64,000 bases of DNA from CAVZCK01 sp963798805 (GTDB taxonomy: Bacteria; Pseudomonadota; Alphaproteobacteria; Rhizobiales; Rhodomicrobiaceae): the NCBI GenBank assembly GCA_963798805.1, contig CAWCVC010000009.1, positions 202,367 to 266,366 of the forward strand. The letters are read 5' to 3'. The notes below the pieces were generated by a model. That model was given only the letters and a program-made list of their open reading frames with translations, did no database searches and was not told where the DNA came from. The translations under genes and the position numbers were made by a program. Positions 9,327 to 19,728 of this stretch are shown here, piece after piece (within the stretch, counting starts at the first letter, position 1; every line of letters starts with the position of its first letter).

Positions 9327-9371
9327 CCAATCACGCATCCCCAAGCTCATTCCGTGCGGTAAGTCCGATAG

Positions 9372-9393
9372 GCCCCGGCACTTCGGCCGGGGC
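9372..9393 (+). terminator. GC hairpin after the MipA-like gene
   Basis: Stem GCCCCGGC / GCCGGGGC with a 6-base loop, in the convergent space between the MipA-like gene and the oxygenase gene. There is no strong T-run, so this is a weak terminator call. Confidence 0.35.
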
Positions 9394-9501
9394 GACGTCC
9401 GCACAACATGAACCAAAAGTACTTTTGCAGAGCCCTCCACCAGGAGAGAGGGGATCTTTGACGCGCCGCCAATTCAATCTGCCTGATCTTGTCGTCCGGT
9501 C

Positions 9502-10247
9502 TTACGCAGCATCGTGAAAAATGATGCCGAGCGTGAAGCGCTGGCCGGAGCGGAGGCGGCTGACACCGTGACGCATATTGGTGCGATAGAGACCGCGCGT
9601 TCCCTGAACCGGCCGGTGATGCACCGGAAAGATGACGCCTTCGCCTTGACGTAACGAGACAACCTCGGCGCGGCTCTGCATCCGCGGCCGCTGTTCCGTC
9701 AGCACGAATTCGCCGCCGGTAAAATCGCGGCCGGCCTCCGAGAGCAGAAATGCAACCTGCAGGGGAAATACGAGATCGCCGTAAAGATCCTGATGCAGGC
9801 AGTTATAGTCGCCCGCTTTATATTTCAGGATCAGCGGCGTCGGGCGGGTCTGTCCCGCTGCATGGCAGCGCTTGAGAAAAGCCTCATGCGCCGCCGGAAA
9901 CCGCGCGCCCACGCCAAGCTGCTCATTCCACACATTGGCGATTTCCGCAAGCGGGGGATAGAGCGCGCCCCGAAGCCCGGCGACGATGTCCGGCAGCGGC
10001 GCGGCGAAATATTGATATTCGCCGCGGCCGAAGCCGTGCCGCGCCATGACGATACGGCTGCGATAGAGGGCCGCCTCGCCGTAGTTCGCGGCAAGCTCGG
10101 CGCATTCCGCCGGGGAAAGCACCGGTCCGGTCGTTGCCACACCATAGGCTGCGAGTTCTTCGGCAATCGCAGGCCAATCGAGATCGGCAACGCGGCTCTC
10201 GATGGCCTCCGATCGCGTGGCGTCAGCCTTTGCCAATGCCGCTCTGC

Positions 10248-10251
<4 letters not shown>
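9502..10251 (-). CDS. 2-oxoglutarate/Fe(II)-dependent oxygenase, coupled to ada
   Basis: The 249-residue protein has the double-stranded beta-helix signature of 2OG-Fe(II) oxygenases: iron ligands H and D in NCLHQDLYGD, a distal histidine in NMRHGVSRL, and the 2OG-binding arginine in the following RFTLGIIF. The GTG start at 10251 overlaps the ada stop (GTGA), so the two genes are translationally coupled; a longer ATG start at 10344 would run inside ada. Linkage to ada suggests a role in alkylation damage, like AlkB, though the sequence is closer to prolyl-hydroxylase-type oxygenases. The substrate is unknown. Confidence 0.8.
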
Positions 10252-11312
<1,061 letters not shown>

Positions 11313-11578
11313 TGTAGCTATCCTTCAAGGTCTGATTCGATATCTGGATAAATGATCCTTTTCCTTAAAGGCCACACTCCGTGGATTGCTTTCGAATTCG
11401 CAATTTCCTCGAAATGCAATTCTGGCGTGCACAAGCCGGCGCCGCGTAGAGTCTGCCGTTCGCGGCGCCTGAATTCGGCGCGCTGCAGCGTATATGCGCC
11501 TTTGTGCCCGGCTTTTAGCATTATGAGAACTATGCCATACTCCGCGCTCAATCGCTTGCAGAAGCGGTTCCAGACTAG

Positions 11579-11649
11579 TGTCCCGAATCCGAAGTTCGCC
11601 TTATTGTGCCGCTTGCTCCTTAGCGAACTTCGGATTCATAAGGGACACC
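11579..11649. repeat. Large inverted repeat (hairpin A of a pair)
   Basis: The left arm has GTGTCCC followed by GAATCCGAAGTTCGC (11579-11600). The right arm has GCGAACTTCGGATTC (11624-11638), four unpaired bases, then GGGACAC (11643-11649). The stem totals 22 paired positions with one bulge. It lies in the ada-coxS gap, about 150 bases before coxS. Confidence 0.75.
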
Positions 11650-11666
11650 AGCAATTATAAGGTTCT

Positions 11667-11743
11667 AGTGTGGTTTTAGATCGGGAAGTCCCCTAAGAGC
11701 GGTTGCCGAAACCATGTAGGGAACTTCCCGATCACCACACTAA
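11667..11743. repeat. Large inverted repeat (hairpin B of a pair)
   Basis: Outer arms TAGTGTGGT and ACCACACTA enclose inner arms GATCGGGAAGT and ACTTCCCGATC, with a 33-base loop. It starts 17 bases after hairpin A and shares the opening CTAGTGT with it. This paired architecture suggests a small non-autonomous intergenic element, or a structured leader of the cox operon. Confidence 0.7.
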
Positions 11744-11800
11744 GACATCGCCTTCAGGCGGAGCCGAATTCACTGAATCTCTCGGGAGGAGCCTAGCCAA

Positions 11801-12286
11801 ATGCCGGAAATTTCAATGGAAGTGAATGGCAAACCGGTGCGCGCGGAGGTCGCCGGCAATATGCTGCTATCAGATTTCCTGCGCCAGACGCTGGGGCTGA
11901 CGGGTACGCATGTGGGCTGCGACACCTCCCAATGCGGCGCCTGCGTCGTTCACATGAACGGCAATTCCGTGAAGTCCTGCACTGTTCTCGCCGCTCAGGC
12001 CGGCGGCGCCAAGGTCACCACCATCGAAGGCCTGTCGAGCGGTGACCAGCTTCATCCTCTGCAGGCGGCCTTCCGCGAAGCGCATGGCCTGCAATGCGGC
12101 TTCTGCACGCCGGGCATGATCATGTCGGCGGCCGACCTGCTCGCCAAGAATCCGAACCCGTCCGAACCCGAGATCAGAAGCTGGCTGAAGGGCAATCTGT
12201 GCCGCTGCACCGGCTACCACAACATCGTCAAGGCCGTGAAGATCGCTGCCGGTCAGATGGGCGGCCAGCGCGTCGCCGCCGAATAG
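11801..12286 (+). CDS. coxS: CO-dehydrogenase-like 2Fe-2S subunit (CoxS)
   Basis: This 161-residue small subunit of a molybdenum hydroxylase has 2Fe-2S ligands C40, C45, C48, C60 and C99, C102, C134, C136. It transfers electrons between CoxL and CoxM. A strong ribosome site (GGGAGGAG) precedes the ATG. It is the first gene of the S-L-M operon; this order is typical of form II (CODH-like) sets, while true form I sets are M-S-L. Confidence 0.92.
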   Translation: MPEISMEVNGKPVRAEVAGNMLLSDFLRQTLGLTGTHVGCDTSQCGACVVHMNGNSVKSCTVLAAQAGGAKVTTIEGLSSGDQLHPLQAAFREAHGLQCGFCTPGMIMSAADLLAKNPNPSEPEIRSWLKGNLCRCTGYHNIVKAVKIAAGQMGGQRVAAE

Positions 12287-12325
12287 GCGTCTGGTCGGAC
12301 AGAGAACAAAGCTTGGAGGAATAGA

Positions 12326-14704
12326 ATGACGGTCCAAGGTATTGGCGCAGCCGTGAAGCGGCGCGAGGATTTCCGGTTCATCAAAGGCATCGGCAAATAT
12401 ACGGACGACATCAACCTGCCGAACCAGACCTATTGCTACATCCTGCGCTCGCCCGTGGCACACGCCAAGATCCGCAACATCGACGTCTCGGCAGCAAAAT
12501 CCGCGCCGGGCGTGCTTGCCGTATTCACCGGCGCCGATATCGACGCTTCGGGCGCTGGCGGCCTTCCCTGCGGCTGGCAGGTGACCGGCGCCGACGGCAA
12601 TCCGATGAAGGAGCCGAAGCATCCGATCCTCGCCGTCGGCAAGGTGCGCCATGTCGGCGACCCGGTCGTGGCCGTGATCGCCGAAACGCTGCAGCAGGCG
12701 AAAGACGCCGCCGAGCTGGTCAATCTCGACCTCGAAGAGCTGCCCGCCGTTGTCGATATGAAGGGCGCGCTGCAAGGCGGCGATTCGGTGCATGATGAGG
12801 CAACCGACAATCTTTGCTTCGATTGGGAGCTGGGCGACAAGGCCGCCACGGATGCAGCGTTCGCCAATGCCGCGCATGTGACCAAGATCGATCTCATCAA
12901 CAACCGGCTCATTCCGAATGCGATCGAGCCGCGCGCCGCGATCGGCCAATATGACATCAGCGACGATCATTACACGCTTTATACGACCAGCCAGAACCCG
13001 CATGTGATCCGGCTCTTGATGGGCGCCTTCGTGCTGTCCATACCCGAGCACAAGCTGCGCGTTTATGCGCCCGACGTTGGTGGCGGTTTCGGATCGAAGA
13101 TCTATCATTATGCGGAAGAAGCACTCGTCACCTGGGCATCGAAGCGTGTCGGCCGTCCGGTGAAGTGGACCGCCGAGCGCAGCGAGTCCTTCCTGTCCGA
13201 CGCGCATGGCCGCGACCACGTCACTCACGCCGAAATGGCGTTCGACGCCAACGGCAAGGCCATCGGTCTGAAAGCTGACACGCTGGCGAATATGGGCGCT
13301 TATCTTTCAACCTTCGCGCCCTGCATTCCGACCTGGCTGCACGGGACGCTGCTTGCCGGCCAATATGCCACGCCCGCCGTTCATTGCCGAGTGAGGGCGA
13401 TCTTCACCAACACCGTGCCGGTCGATGCCTATCGCGGCGCGGGCCGTCCAGAGGCGACCTACATTCTCGAGCGCCTGATGAGCAAGGCCGCGCAGGAGAT
13501 GGGCAAGGATCAGGCCGAGTTGCGCCGGATGAACTTCATCCAGCCGAACCAATTCCCCTATCAGACCCCGGTCGCAGTCGTCTACGATACGGGCGACTAC
13601 GAATCGGCTCTCAACAAGGCCATCGAACTGGCGGACTATAGCGGCTTCGAGAGCCGCCGTGCTGCGGCCAAGGCCAAGGGCAAGCTGCGCGGCATCGGCG
13701 TTTCCTCCTATATCGAGGCATGCGGCATCGCGCCGTCGAGTCTCGTCGGCGCTCTCGGCGCGCGCGCCGGTCTCTACGAGGCGGCGACCATCCGCGTGAA
13801 CCCCACCGGTAGCGTCACCGTGCTGACGGGCAGCCACAGCCATGGCCAGGGCCACGAGACGACCTTCGCCCAGGTTGTTGCCGACAAGCTCGGCATCCCC
13901 ATGGATAACGTCGAAATCGTCCATGGAGACACGGACAAGATCCCGTTCGGCATGGGCACTTACGGCTCGCGCTCGCTCGCGGTCGGCGGCACCGCCATTG
14001 TCAACGCGCTCGACAAGGTGATCGCCAAGGGCAAGAAGATCGCTGCGCATCTTCTCGAAGCCTCGGAGGACGACATCACCTTCGAAAACGGCGCGTATAC
14101 CGTGAAGGGCACGGACAAGTCGAAGGCGTTCGGCGAGATCGCGCTGACCGCCTATGTGCCGCACAAATATCCGATCGAGTCGCTGGAGCCGGGCTTAGAG
14201 GAGACCGCCTTCTACGACCCGAAGAACTTCACCTATCCCGCCGGAACCTATATTTGCGAGGTGGAGATCGACCCGAAGACCGGCTTCACCGAAATCGTCT
14301 CCTTCGCCGCGGCCGACGATTTCGGCAACGTCGTCAATCCGATGATCGTCGAAGGCCAGGTTCATGGCGGTATCGCGCAAGGCGTCGGTCAGGCCATGCT
14401 GGAGAACGCCGCCTACGATGCGAACGGACAACTCTTAACCGGCTCCTATATGGACTACTGCATGCCGCGCGCGGACGATGTGCCGTCCTTCAAGGTGAGC
14501 ACGCTGCCCGGAACGCCGTGTACGCACAATCCGCTCGGCGTCAAGGGATGCGGCGAGGCCGGAGCGATCGGCTCCCCGCCGGCCATCATCAACGCGATCG
14601 TCGATGCGCTGAAGGAATATGGCGTCGACCATATGGATATGCCTGCGACGCCGGAGAAGGTCTGGCGCGCGATCAATGGCGGCACAAAGATGGCGGCGGA
14701 ATAG
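12326..14704 (+). CDS. coxL: Form II CO-dehydrogenase-like large subunit, molybdenum-binding (CoxL)
   Basis: The 792-residue catalytic subunit is a full-length xanthine-dehydrogenase-family molybdenum hydroxylase. The active-site loop reads AYRGAGR (residues about 368-374), the form II signature; true aerobic CODH (form I) has AYxCSFR with a copper-binding cysteine, which is absent here. Cofactor loop GGGFGSKIY and the catalytic glutamate in GCGEAGAIG near the C-terminus are present. Form II enzymes often act on other carbonyl or heterocyclic substrates, so CO oxidation should not be assumed. Confidence 0.9.
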   Translation: MTVQGIGAAVKRREDFRFIKGIGKYTDDINLPNQTYCYILRSPVAHAKIRNIDVSAAKSAPGVLAVFTGADIDASGAGGLPCGWQVTGADGNPMKEPKHPILAVGKVRHVGDPVVAVIAETLQQAKDAAELVNLDLEELPAVVDMKGALQGGDSVHDEATDNLCFDWELGDKAATDAAFANAAHVTKIDLINNRLIPNAIEPRAAIGQYDISDDHYTLYTTSQNPHVIRLLMGAFVLSIPEHKLRVYAPDVGGGFGSKIYHYAEEALVTWASKRVGRPVKWTAERSESFLSDAHGRDHVTHAEMAFDANGKAIGLKADTLANMGAYLSTFAPCIPTWLHGTLLAGQYATPAVHCRVRAIFTNTVPVDAYRGAGRPEATYILERLMSKAAQEMGKDQAELRRMNFIQPNQFPYQTPVAVVYDTGDYESALNKAIELADYSGFESRRAAAKAKGKLRGIGVSSYIEACGIAPSSLVGALGARAGLYEAATIRVNPTGSVTVLTGSHSHGQGHETTFAQVVADKLGIPMDNVEIVHGDTDKIPFGMGTYGSRSLAVGGTAIVNALDKVIAKGKKIAAHLLEASEDDITFENGAYTVKGTDKSKAFGEIALTAYVPHKYPIESLEPGLEETAFYDPKNFTYPAGTYICEVEIDPKTGFTEIVSFAAADDFGNVVNPMIVEGQVHGGIAQGVGQAMLENAAYDANGQLLTGSYMDYCMPRADDVPSFKVSTLPGTPCTHNPLGVKGCGEAGAIGSPPAIINAIVDALKEYGVDHMDMPATPEKVWRAINGGTKMAAE

Positions 14705-14721
14705 GGATAGCGGAGGAAACT

Positions 14722-15540
14722 ATGTACAATTTCAACTATGTGCGCCCGTCATCCGTCGCCGACGCTGCCCAGGCGCTCTCGGCCGGCAGCGAAGCGACGC
14801 TGATCGCCGGCGGTCATACGCTGATCCCGACACTAAAACAGCGTCTGGCGAAGCCGAAGACCGTGGTCGATATCAGCAATATTGCCGAGCTGAAAGGCAT
14901 CCGGAAGGAAGGCAACAATCTCGTCATCGGCGCGGCGACGACCCATGCGGAAGTCGCATCGAGCCCCGAGGTCCGGGCCTCGATCCCGGCGCTCGCCAAG
15001 CTCGCGGCCGGCATCGGCGACGCACAGGTCCGCCATCGCGGCACGATCGGCGGCTCGGTTGCCAATAACGATCCGGCGGCGGACTATCCGGCAGCCGTCC
15101 TCGGTCTCGGCGCGACCATCGTCACCGACAAGAGCCAGCTCGATGCCGACAGCTTCTTCACCGGCCTGTTCTCGACGGCGCTGCAACCCGGCGAGATCAT
15201 CAAGGCGATCCGCTTCCCGATCCCCGAAAAGGCCGGGTACGCCAAATTCGAGCAGCGCGCCTCGCGCTACTGTCTCGTCAGCGTCTTCGTGGCGCAGATG
15301 CCCGGCGGCATCTTCTCCTCCGGCGGCGTCCGCGTCGCGGTCTCCGGCGCCGGGCAGAACGGTGTCTTCCGCGTGCCGGAGATGGAACAAGCGCTAAAGA
15401 GCAATTTCGCGCCGTCCGCCGTTAGCGGCATCAAGGTCCCGGCGAGCGGTCTGATGAGCGATATGCATGGCGGCGCCGAATATCGCGCGGCGCTGATTAC
15501 CGCAATGGCGGAGCGCGCCGTGGAAGCTGCTCTGGCATGA
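14722..15540 (+). CDS. coxM: CO-dehydrogenase-like FAD-binding subunit (CoxM)
   Basis: The 272-residue FAD subunit has the FAD motifs AGGHTLIP (residues about 30-37) and TIGGSVANNDPAADYPAA. The ATG at 14722 follows GGAGGAAAC and matches the family start MYNFNYVRP. A longer in-frame ATG at 14254 would lie inside coxL. The stop overlaps the next gene by ATGA. Confidence 0.92.
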   Translation: MYNFNYVRPSSVADAAQALSAGSEATLIAGGHTLIPTLKQRLAKPKTVVDISNIAELKGIRKEGNNLVIGAATTHAEVASSPEVRASIPALAKLAAGIGDAQVRHRGTIGGSVANNDPAADYPAAVLGLGATIVTDKSQLDADSFFTGLFSTALQPGEIIKAIRFPIPEKAGYAKFEQRASRYCLVSVFVAQMPGGIFSSGGVRVAVSGAGQNGVFRVPEMEQALKSNFAPSAVSGIKVPASGLMSDMHGGAEYRAALITAMAERAVEAALA

Positions 15541-16025
15541 CGGCAGCCGGCTCGGACCTGCCTGCCAGTGCAAAGAGGGTGCAGGACGCGGCCCGCGCGA
15601 TAGGGCTCGACATTGCCGTCATGGAAATAGCGGCGAGCACCCGCACCGCCGGGGATGCAGCCGCCGCTTGCCGCTGCACCGTCGCGCAGATCGTCAAGTC
15701 GCTCGTCTTTCGGGGCGCGGCAAACGGCAACCCCTATCTGATACTGGTGTCCGGTTCGAACCGCCTGAACGAAGAGGGCGTCGCTTTGATGCTGGGCGAG
15801 GCTTTGACTCGGCCCGATGCGGACTACGTTCGCGAGGTGACCGGCTTTGCCATCGGTGGCGTTCCGCCATTCGGTCCCGCTTCGCCGATGGAAGTGTTCA
15901 TGGACGAGGACCTCTTGCAGTTCAACGCCGTCTGGGCGGCGGCCGGAACGCCCCGCGCGGTCTTCGCGGTGGCGCCCGGCGCTCTTGCCGATGCCGTCGC
16001 GGGCCGGATCATGAAAGTCATCTGA
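15537..16025 (+). CDS. YbaK/EbsC family aminoacyl-tRNA deacylase-like protein
   Basis: This 162-residue single-domain protein is of the YbaK/ProX editing family, which hydrolyses mischarged aminoacyl-tRNA such as Cys-tRNA(Pro). Visible features are the conserved lysine in QIVKSLVF and the GFAIGGVPPFG segment. It starts inside the coxM stop (ATGA) and ends in an overlap with the AAA gene, so it is firmly embedded in the cox operon. Why an editing-type deacylase sits inside a molybdenum enzyme operon is not known to me; read-through co-expression may be all there is. Confidence 0.85.
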   Translation: MTAAGSDLPASAKRVQDAARAIGLDIAVMEIAASTRTAGDAAAACRCTVAQIVKSLVFRGAANGNPYLILVSGSNRLNEEGVALMLGEALTRPDADYVREVTGFAIGGVPPFGPASPMEVFMDEDLLQFNAVWAAAGTPRAVFAVAPGALADAVAGRIMKVI

Positions 16026-16960
16026 TGGCGGATCTGCCTTCGAACGTCGCCGAAACCCGGACGCTCCTAGCCAAGGGCGGCTATCTCGCCAGCAATGCGC
16101 TCGCGACCTCGGTCTTCCTGGCGCTGCGGCTGAAGCGCCCGCTCCTGCTCGAAGGCGAGGCGGGCGTCGGCAAGACCGAGCTGGCCAAGGTGCTGGCGGA
16201 GGTGCTGGGCCGGCCGCTGGTGCGGCTGCAATGCTATGAGGGGCTCGACCTGGCATCGGCGGCCTATGAGTGGAATCACAGCCGCCAGCTTCTACATATC
16301 CGCGTGGCCGAAGCCGGTGAGGGCGCCGATAGAGCGAGCCTCGAACGCGATATTTATAGCGCCGATTATCTGCTGAAGCGTCCGCTGTTTCAGGCGCTCG
16401 AATTGTCGGCCGAGGGCAAGAGCCCGGTTCTGCTGATCGATGAACTCGACCGGGCGGACGAGCCGTTCGAGGCGTTCCTGCTCGAAATCCTTGGCGACTA
16501 TCAGATCACCATCCCAGAGCTCGGCACCATCCGCGCCAGCGAGCCGCCGATCACCATCCTGACCTCGAACCGCACTCGCGAGGTGCACGACGCCGTTCGC
16601 CGCCGCTGCTTTTATGTCTGGATCGACTATCCGACTGCGGCGCGGGAGACCGAAATCCTGGCGCTCAAAGTGCCGGATGCGCCGGCGACGCTCACCGCGC
16701 AGGTGGTCGCCTTCGTGCAGTCGATCCGGACGATGGACCTCTATAAGAACCCCGGCATCGCCGAGAGCATCAACTGGGCGCAGGCGCTGACCGCGCTCGA
16801 TTGCGTTGCGCTGGAGCCGGAGGACGTGAATTCGACGCTCGGGACGCTGCTGAAATATCAGGACGACATCGCCCGCATTCACGGCAGTGAGGCGGCTCGG
16901 ATTCTGGAGCAGGTCAAGTCGAACGCGCGCCAGACCGAGTTCGAGGCGAGTGGCGATTGA
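16025..16960 (+). CDS. coxD: MoxR-type AAA ATPase (CoxD-like)
   Basis: The 311-residue MoxR-family AAA+ protein has Walker A GEAGVGKTE (residues about 43-51), Walker B VLLIDELDRAD, and sensor ILTSNRTRE. CoxD-type ATPases work with the VWA protein CoxE to mature the active site of the Mo-hydroxylase, including its sulfuration in the CODH system. The ATG at 16025 overlaps the stop of the deacylase-like gene. Co-occurrence with a VWA gene 42 bases downstream supports the MoxR-VWA chaperone pair. Confidence 0.9.
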   Translation: MADLPSNVAETRTLLAKGGYLASNALATSVFLALRLKRPLLLEGEAGVGKTELAKVLAEVLGRPLVRLQCYEGLDLASAAYEWNHSRQLLHIRVAEAGEGADRASLERDIYSADYLLKRPLFQALELSAEGKSPVLLIDELDRADEPFEAFLLEILGDYQITIPELGTIRASEPPITILTSNRTREVHDAVRRRCFYVWIDYPTAARETEILALKVPDAPATLTAQVVAFVQSIRTMDLYKNPGIAESINWAQALTALDCVALEPEDVNSTLGTLLKYQDDIARIHGSEAARILEQVKSNARQTEFEASGD

Positions 16961-17002
16961 GCGTGTGAACGGACGTCTTCCACGCGCGAGAAATTACAAC
17001 CA

Positions 17003-18274
17003 ATGAATAGGGATATGAGAGCAGGCGGCGATGGTGCCGAGCGCCCCTCCTCCCAGGAGCTACGCGCCAACATCGCCGCCGCGCGGGCCGACGGCGGCAA
17101 GATCGCCGCGAATATACTGCATTTCGCGCGCCTATTGCGTAGCGCCGGCCTGCCGATCGGGCCGCAGAAGATCATCCTCGCGACTCAAGCGGTGATGGCC
17201 GCGGGCATCGAAGACCCGAAAATCCTCTATTGGACGCTGCACAGCGTCTTCGTCACGCGGCCGTCGGAACGGGACATCTTCGCCCAGGCCTTCCACCTGA
17301 TCTGGCGCGATCCCGGCTACCTCGATCAGCTTCTTTCGATCATGGTGCCGAATCCGAGTGTCGCTGCCCGTCCGCGCGATCCGATCGCGCGCCGCCTTGC
17401 CGACAGCCTGTTTCTTCGCCGCGGCGAAATGCAAACGGTCGAGCGCGAGGAAATACAGATCGATGCGCGAGGCAGCGCCAGCGATGTCGAAACGCTGGCC
17501 GAGAAAGACTTCGAGCAGATGACTGCGGCTGAGTTGGCCCTGGCCCGCCGCGTGATTGCCGATGTCGCCATCGCGCTTGCGGAAATCCGGACGCGCCGTT
17601 TCAAGGCGACGAATGCCGGCTCCGGCGAGCGCCTTGATCTTCGCAGGATGCTGCGCGCCAGCAGCACCCAAGGTGCTCTCCTTCCTCTCTTCAAGGAACG
17701 CCGCACCCGGCGACCGCCGCTGGTCGTGCTCTGTGACATTTCCGGATCGATGGACACCTATGCGAGGCTGTTCCTGCACTTCCTCTATGCGCTGATGAAC
17801 GCCCGCGAGCAGGTGCATTGCTTCCTGTTCGGCACACGGCTGACCAACATCACCCGCGCGCTACGGAACCGCGATCCGGATGCGGCGCTTGCCAAGGTGT
17901 CGCGGCTGGTTGCCGACTGGTCCGGCGGGACGCGCATCGGCGATAGCCTGCATGCGTTCAATCGCGACTGGGCGCGCCGTGTGCTCGGGCAGAACGCCAC
18001 CGTGCTGCTGTTCACGGATGGACTCGACCGCGCCGGTGGAGAGGGAATCGCCGACGCGGCGCGGCGGCTCCGCGCTTCTTCGCGGCGGCTGATCTGGCTG
18101 AATCCGCTGTTGCGCTACAGGGATTATGCGCCGCTCGCCGCAGGTGCGCGCGAGTTGCAGCGCCACGTCAGCGACCTGCGGCCCTGCCATAACCTGACGA
18201 GCCTCGCCGATCTCGCCGAAGCGCTCGCCAACCGCCCGGCGCCTTTCGGCCGTAATCATAAAAACAGCAGGTAG
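17003..18274 (+). CDS. coxE: VWA domain protein (CoxE-like)
   Basis: The 423-residue protein has a C-terminal von Willebrand A domain with a complete MIDAS motif, DISGS at residues 245-249, and FTDGLDRAG further on. The N-terminal 230 residues are the helical CoxE part. It is the partner of the MoxR ATPase in assembling the Mo-enzyme. Its last 19 bases overlap tail-to-tail with coxG on the other strand. Confidence 0.9.
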   Translation: MNRDMRAGGDGAERPSSQELRANIAAARADGGKIAANILHFARLLRSAGLPIGPQKIILATQAVMAAGIEDPKILYWTLHSVFVTRPSERDIFAQAFHLIWRDPGYLDQLLSIMVPNPSVAARPRDPIARRLADSLFLRRGEMQTVEREEIQIDARGSASDVETLAEKDFEQMTAAELALARRVIADVAIALAEIRTRRFKATNAGSGERLDLRRMLRASSTQGALLPLFKERRTRRPPLVVLCDISGSMDTYARLFLHFLYALMNAREQVHCFLFGTRLTNITRALRNRDPDAALAKVSRLVADWSGGTRIGDSLHAFNRDWARRVLGQNATVLLFTDGLDRAGGEGIADAARRLRASSRRLIWLNPLLRYRDYAPLAAGARELQRHVSDLRPCHNLTSLADLAEALANRPAPFGRNHKNSR

Positions 18275-18810
18275 ATCAGAATAATCACAATGAGCAGCGC
18301 CCCCCAACCGACGATCCACATCCAGGGCGGCAAGAACGCGGTAACGGCGACCGGTTTCTCCTGCGGCTTCTCGCCGGCAAGGATCTGCTCGAAGCGGTTG
18401 AAGAACTGCCCCGCCATCATATTGGCCGTCAACTCGATCAGCCGCGAACCGATCTGCGCGAGCTTGCCCGAGACCTGTGCGTCGGCGGTCCAGGAGAGTT
18501 TCGTTCCACCGGGCGCCGGCTCGAGATTGACCCTGGCGCTGCCCTTGGCGCTGCCCGCGGCACCGCCCGAGCCCTCACCCGATAGCGTATATCCGTTCGG
18601 CGGGTTGAGATCGGTAAGCCGGACATTGCCCTGAAAGCGTGCCTGCACCGGGCCAATTCGGCTCGCGACCGTTGCGCGATAGGTATTTTCACCTAGTTTC
18701 TCGAAGCTCTCGCAGCCGGGAATCGACTGGCGCAGCACTTCGGGATCATTGAGCGCTTCCCAGACCCTCGCCTGCGGCAATGGCAGGATTTTCTCGCCCG
18801 ACAGCTTCAT
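18256..18810 (-). CDS. coxG: CoxG-like SRPBCC membrane anchor protein
   Basis: The 184-residue protein starts MKLSGEKILPLPQARVWEAL, the CoxG/START-like lipid-binding fold (residues 1-145), followed by a linker and a C-terminal transmembrane helix (WMWIVGWGALLIVIILIYLLFL region, 163-184). CoxG proteins recruit CO-dehydrogenase-type enzymes to the membrane and can carry quinone to it. The ATG at 18810 gives the conserved start; an upstream ATG at 18888 adds unconserved sequence. It is convergent with coxE with a 19-base overlap, so the pair may regulate each other by antisense 3' ends (inference). Confidence 0.85.
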   Translation of the reverse strand: MKLSGEKILPLPQARVWEALNDPEVLRQSIPGCESFEKLGENTYRATVASRIGPVQARFQGNVRLTDLNPPNGYTLSGEGSGGAAGSAKGSARVNLEPAPGGTKLSWTADAQVSGKLAQIGSRLIELTANMMAGQFFNRFEQILAGEKPQEKPVAVTAFLPPWMWIVGWGALLIVIILIYLLFL

Positions 18811-18863
18811 GAGCGTTGATCTCCCTTCCCCTCGATCGCGCTTGCCGCGCATTTGACACTGCG

Positions 18864-19460
18864 TCAGCTTGGCCGCAGCAGCTCCCATTGGGACTCGACC
18901 GTTGCGTAATCATTATAGCCGCAGCGCGCGATTGTTTGCGCTTTGACGACGTCGAACCGGCCGTTGGTGATGAACTCGTCTTTGATGTGGGTAGCGACGA
19001 CCTGGCCGATGACCAGATATTTCTCCATCGGCCTGCCTTGCAAGTCCTTGAGCTGAACGAAGTTGACCAGCTTGCATTCGAGCGCCGCCGGGCTCTCGCC
19101 GACGAATGGCGGCCTTACCAGACGCGACGGCTCCTTGGTCAGGCCGGCGAAATCGAACTCGTTCTCGCCTTCGCGAAGATTCGCAGAGGACAGGTTCATC
19201 TGCTTGGCGAGTGGCAAGGTGGCCAGGCTGAAAGTAAACTCTCCTGTATCATGCGCGTTCCTCGCGCTGTCCTTGAGCCCCTCGCTCGAAAATCCGACCA
19301 TATTTGGCCGGCTGGCGATCGCATTGAAAAAGGAATAAGGCGCAAGATTGATCCGGCCCTCCCGGTCGATGCTGCCAATCCAGCCGATCGGCCTCGGCGC
19401 GATGATTGCCTTGAAAGGATCGAACGGCAGTCCATGCGGGTCTTCGGCGGTATAGAACAA
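18864..19460 (-). CDS. Flavin reductase family protein
   Basis: The 198-residue FMN-binding split-barrel protein carries the motif DPFKAIIAPRPIGWIGS near the N-terminus and the family segments NLAPYSFFNAIASRPN and ECKLVN. Such proteins supply reduced flavin to monooxygenases or act on small substrates. I chose the TTG at 19460, preceded by AAGGA and giving the typical start LFYTAEDPHGLP; ATG starts at 19550 or 19628 would add 30-56 unconserved residues. It lies upstream of coxG on the same strand, 53 bases apart. Confidence 0.8.
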   Translation of the reverse strand: MFYTAEDPHGLPFDPFKAIIAPRPIGWIGSIDREGRINLAPYSFFNAIASRPNMVGFSSEGLKDSARNAHDTGEFTFSLATLPLAKQMNLSSANLREGENEFDFAGLTKEPSRLVRPPFVGESPAALECKLVNFVQLKDLQGRPMEKYLVIGQVVATHIKDEFITNGRFDVVKAQTIARCGYNDYATVESQWELLRPS

Positions 19461-19728
19461 GACGCAATCCTTGGGAGCTTCGCAATTCGCCGCCACATTA
19501 GCGAAAATCACTGCTCGGCGCGAAGAGGATTTTCCTGGTGCGGCTTTCATCAGATGGGGGGACCACAAGCGAGCGCAAGCAAAATACCGGCAGCTCATTT
19601 CAGTGTTGAGATAAGGTGATAGCAGCATTGACTACGACGCATGCTGGTCCCACCTTCGCATTCGGCACAAAGCACGCCATATCTGCTCTCGACGCCCCGT
19701 TCGCGGGACGCGCCTTTCAAGGACCATC

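Noticed and set aside
12326..14704. Genuine (form I) CO dehydrogenase
   Set aside because: The active-site loop is AYRGAGR and the gene order is S-L-M; the copper-ligand cysteine loop AYxCSFR is absent.
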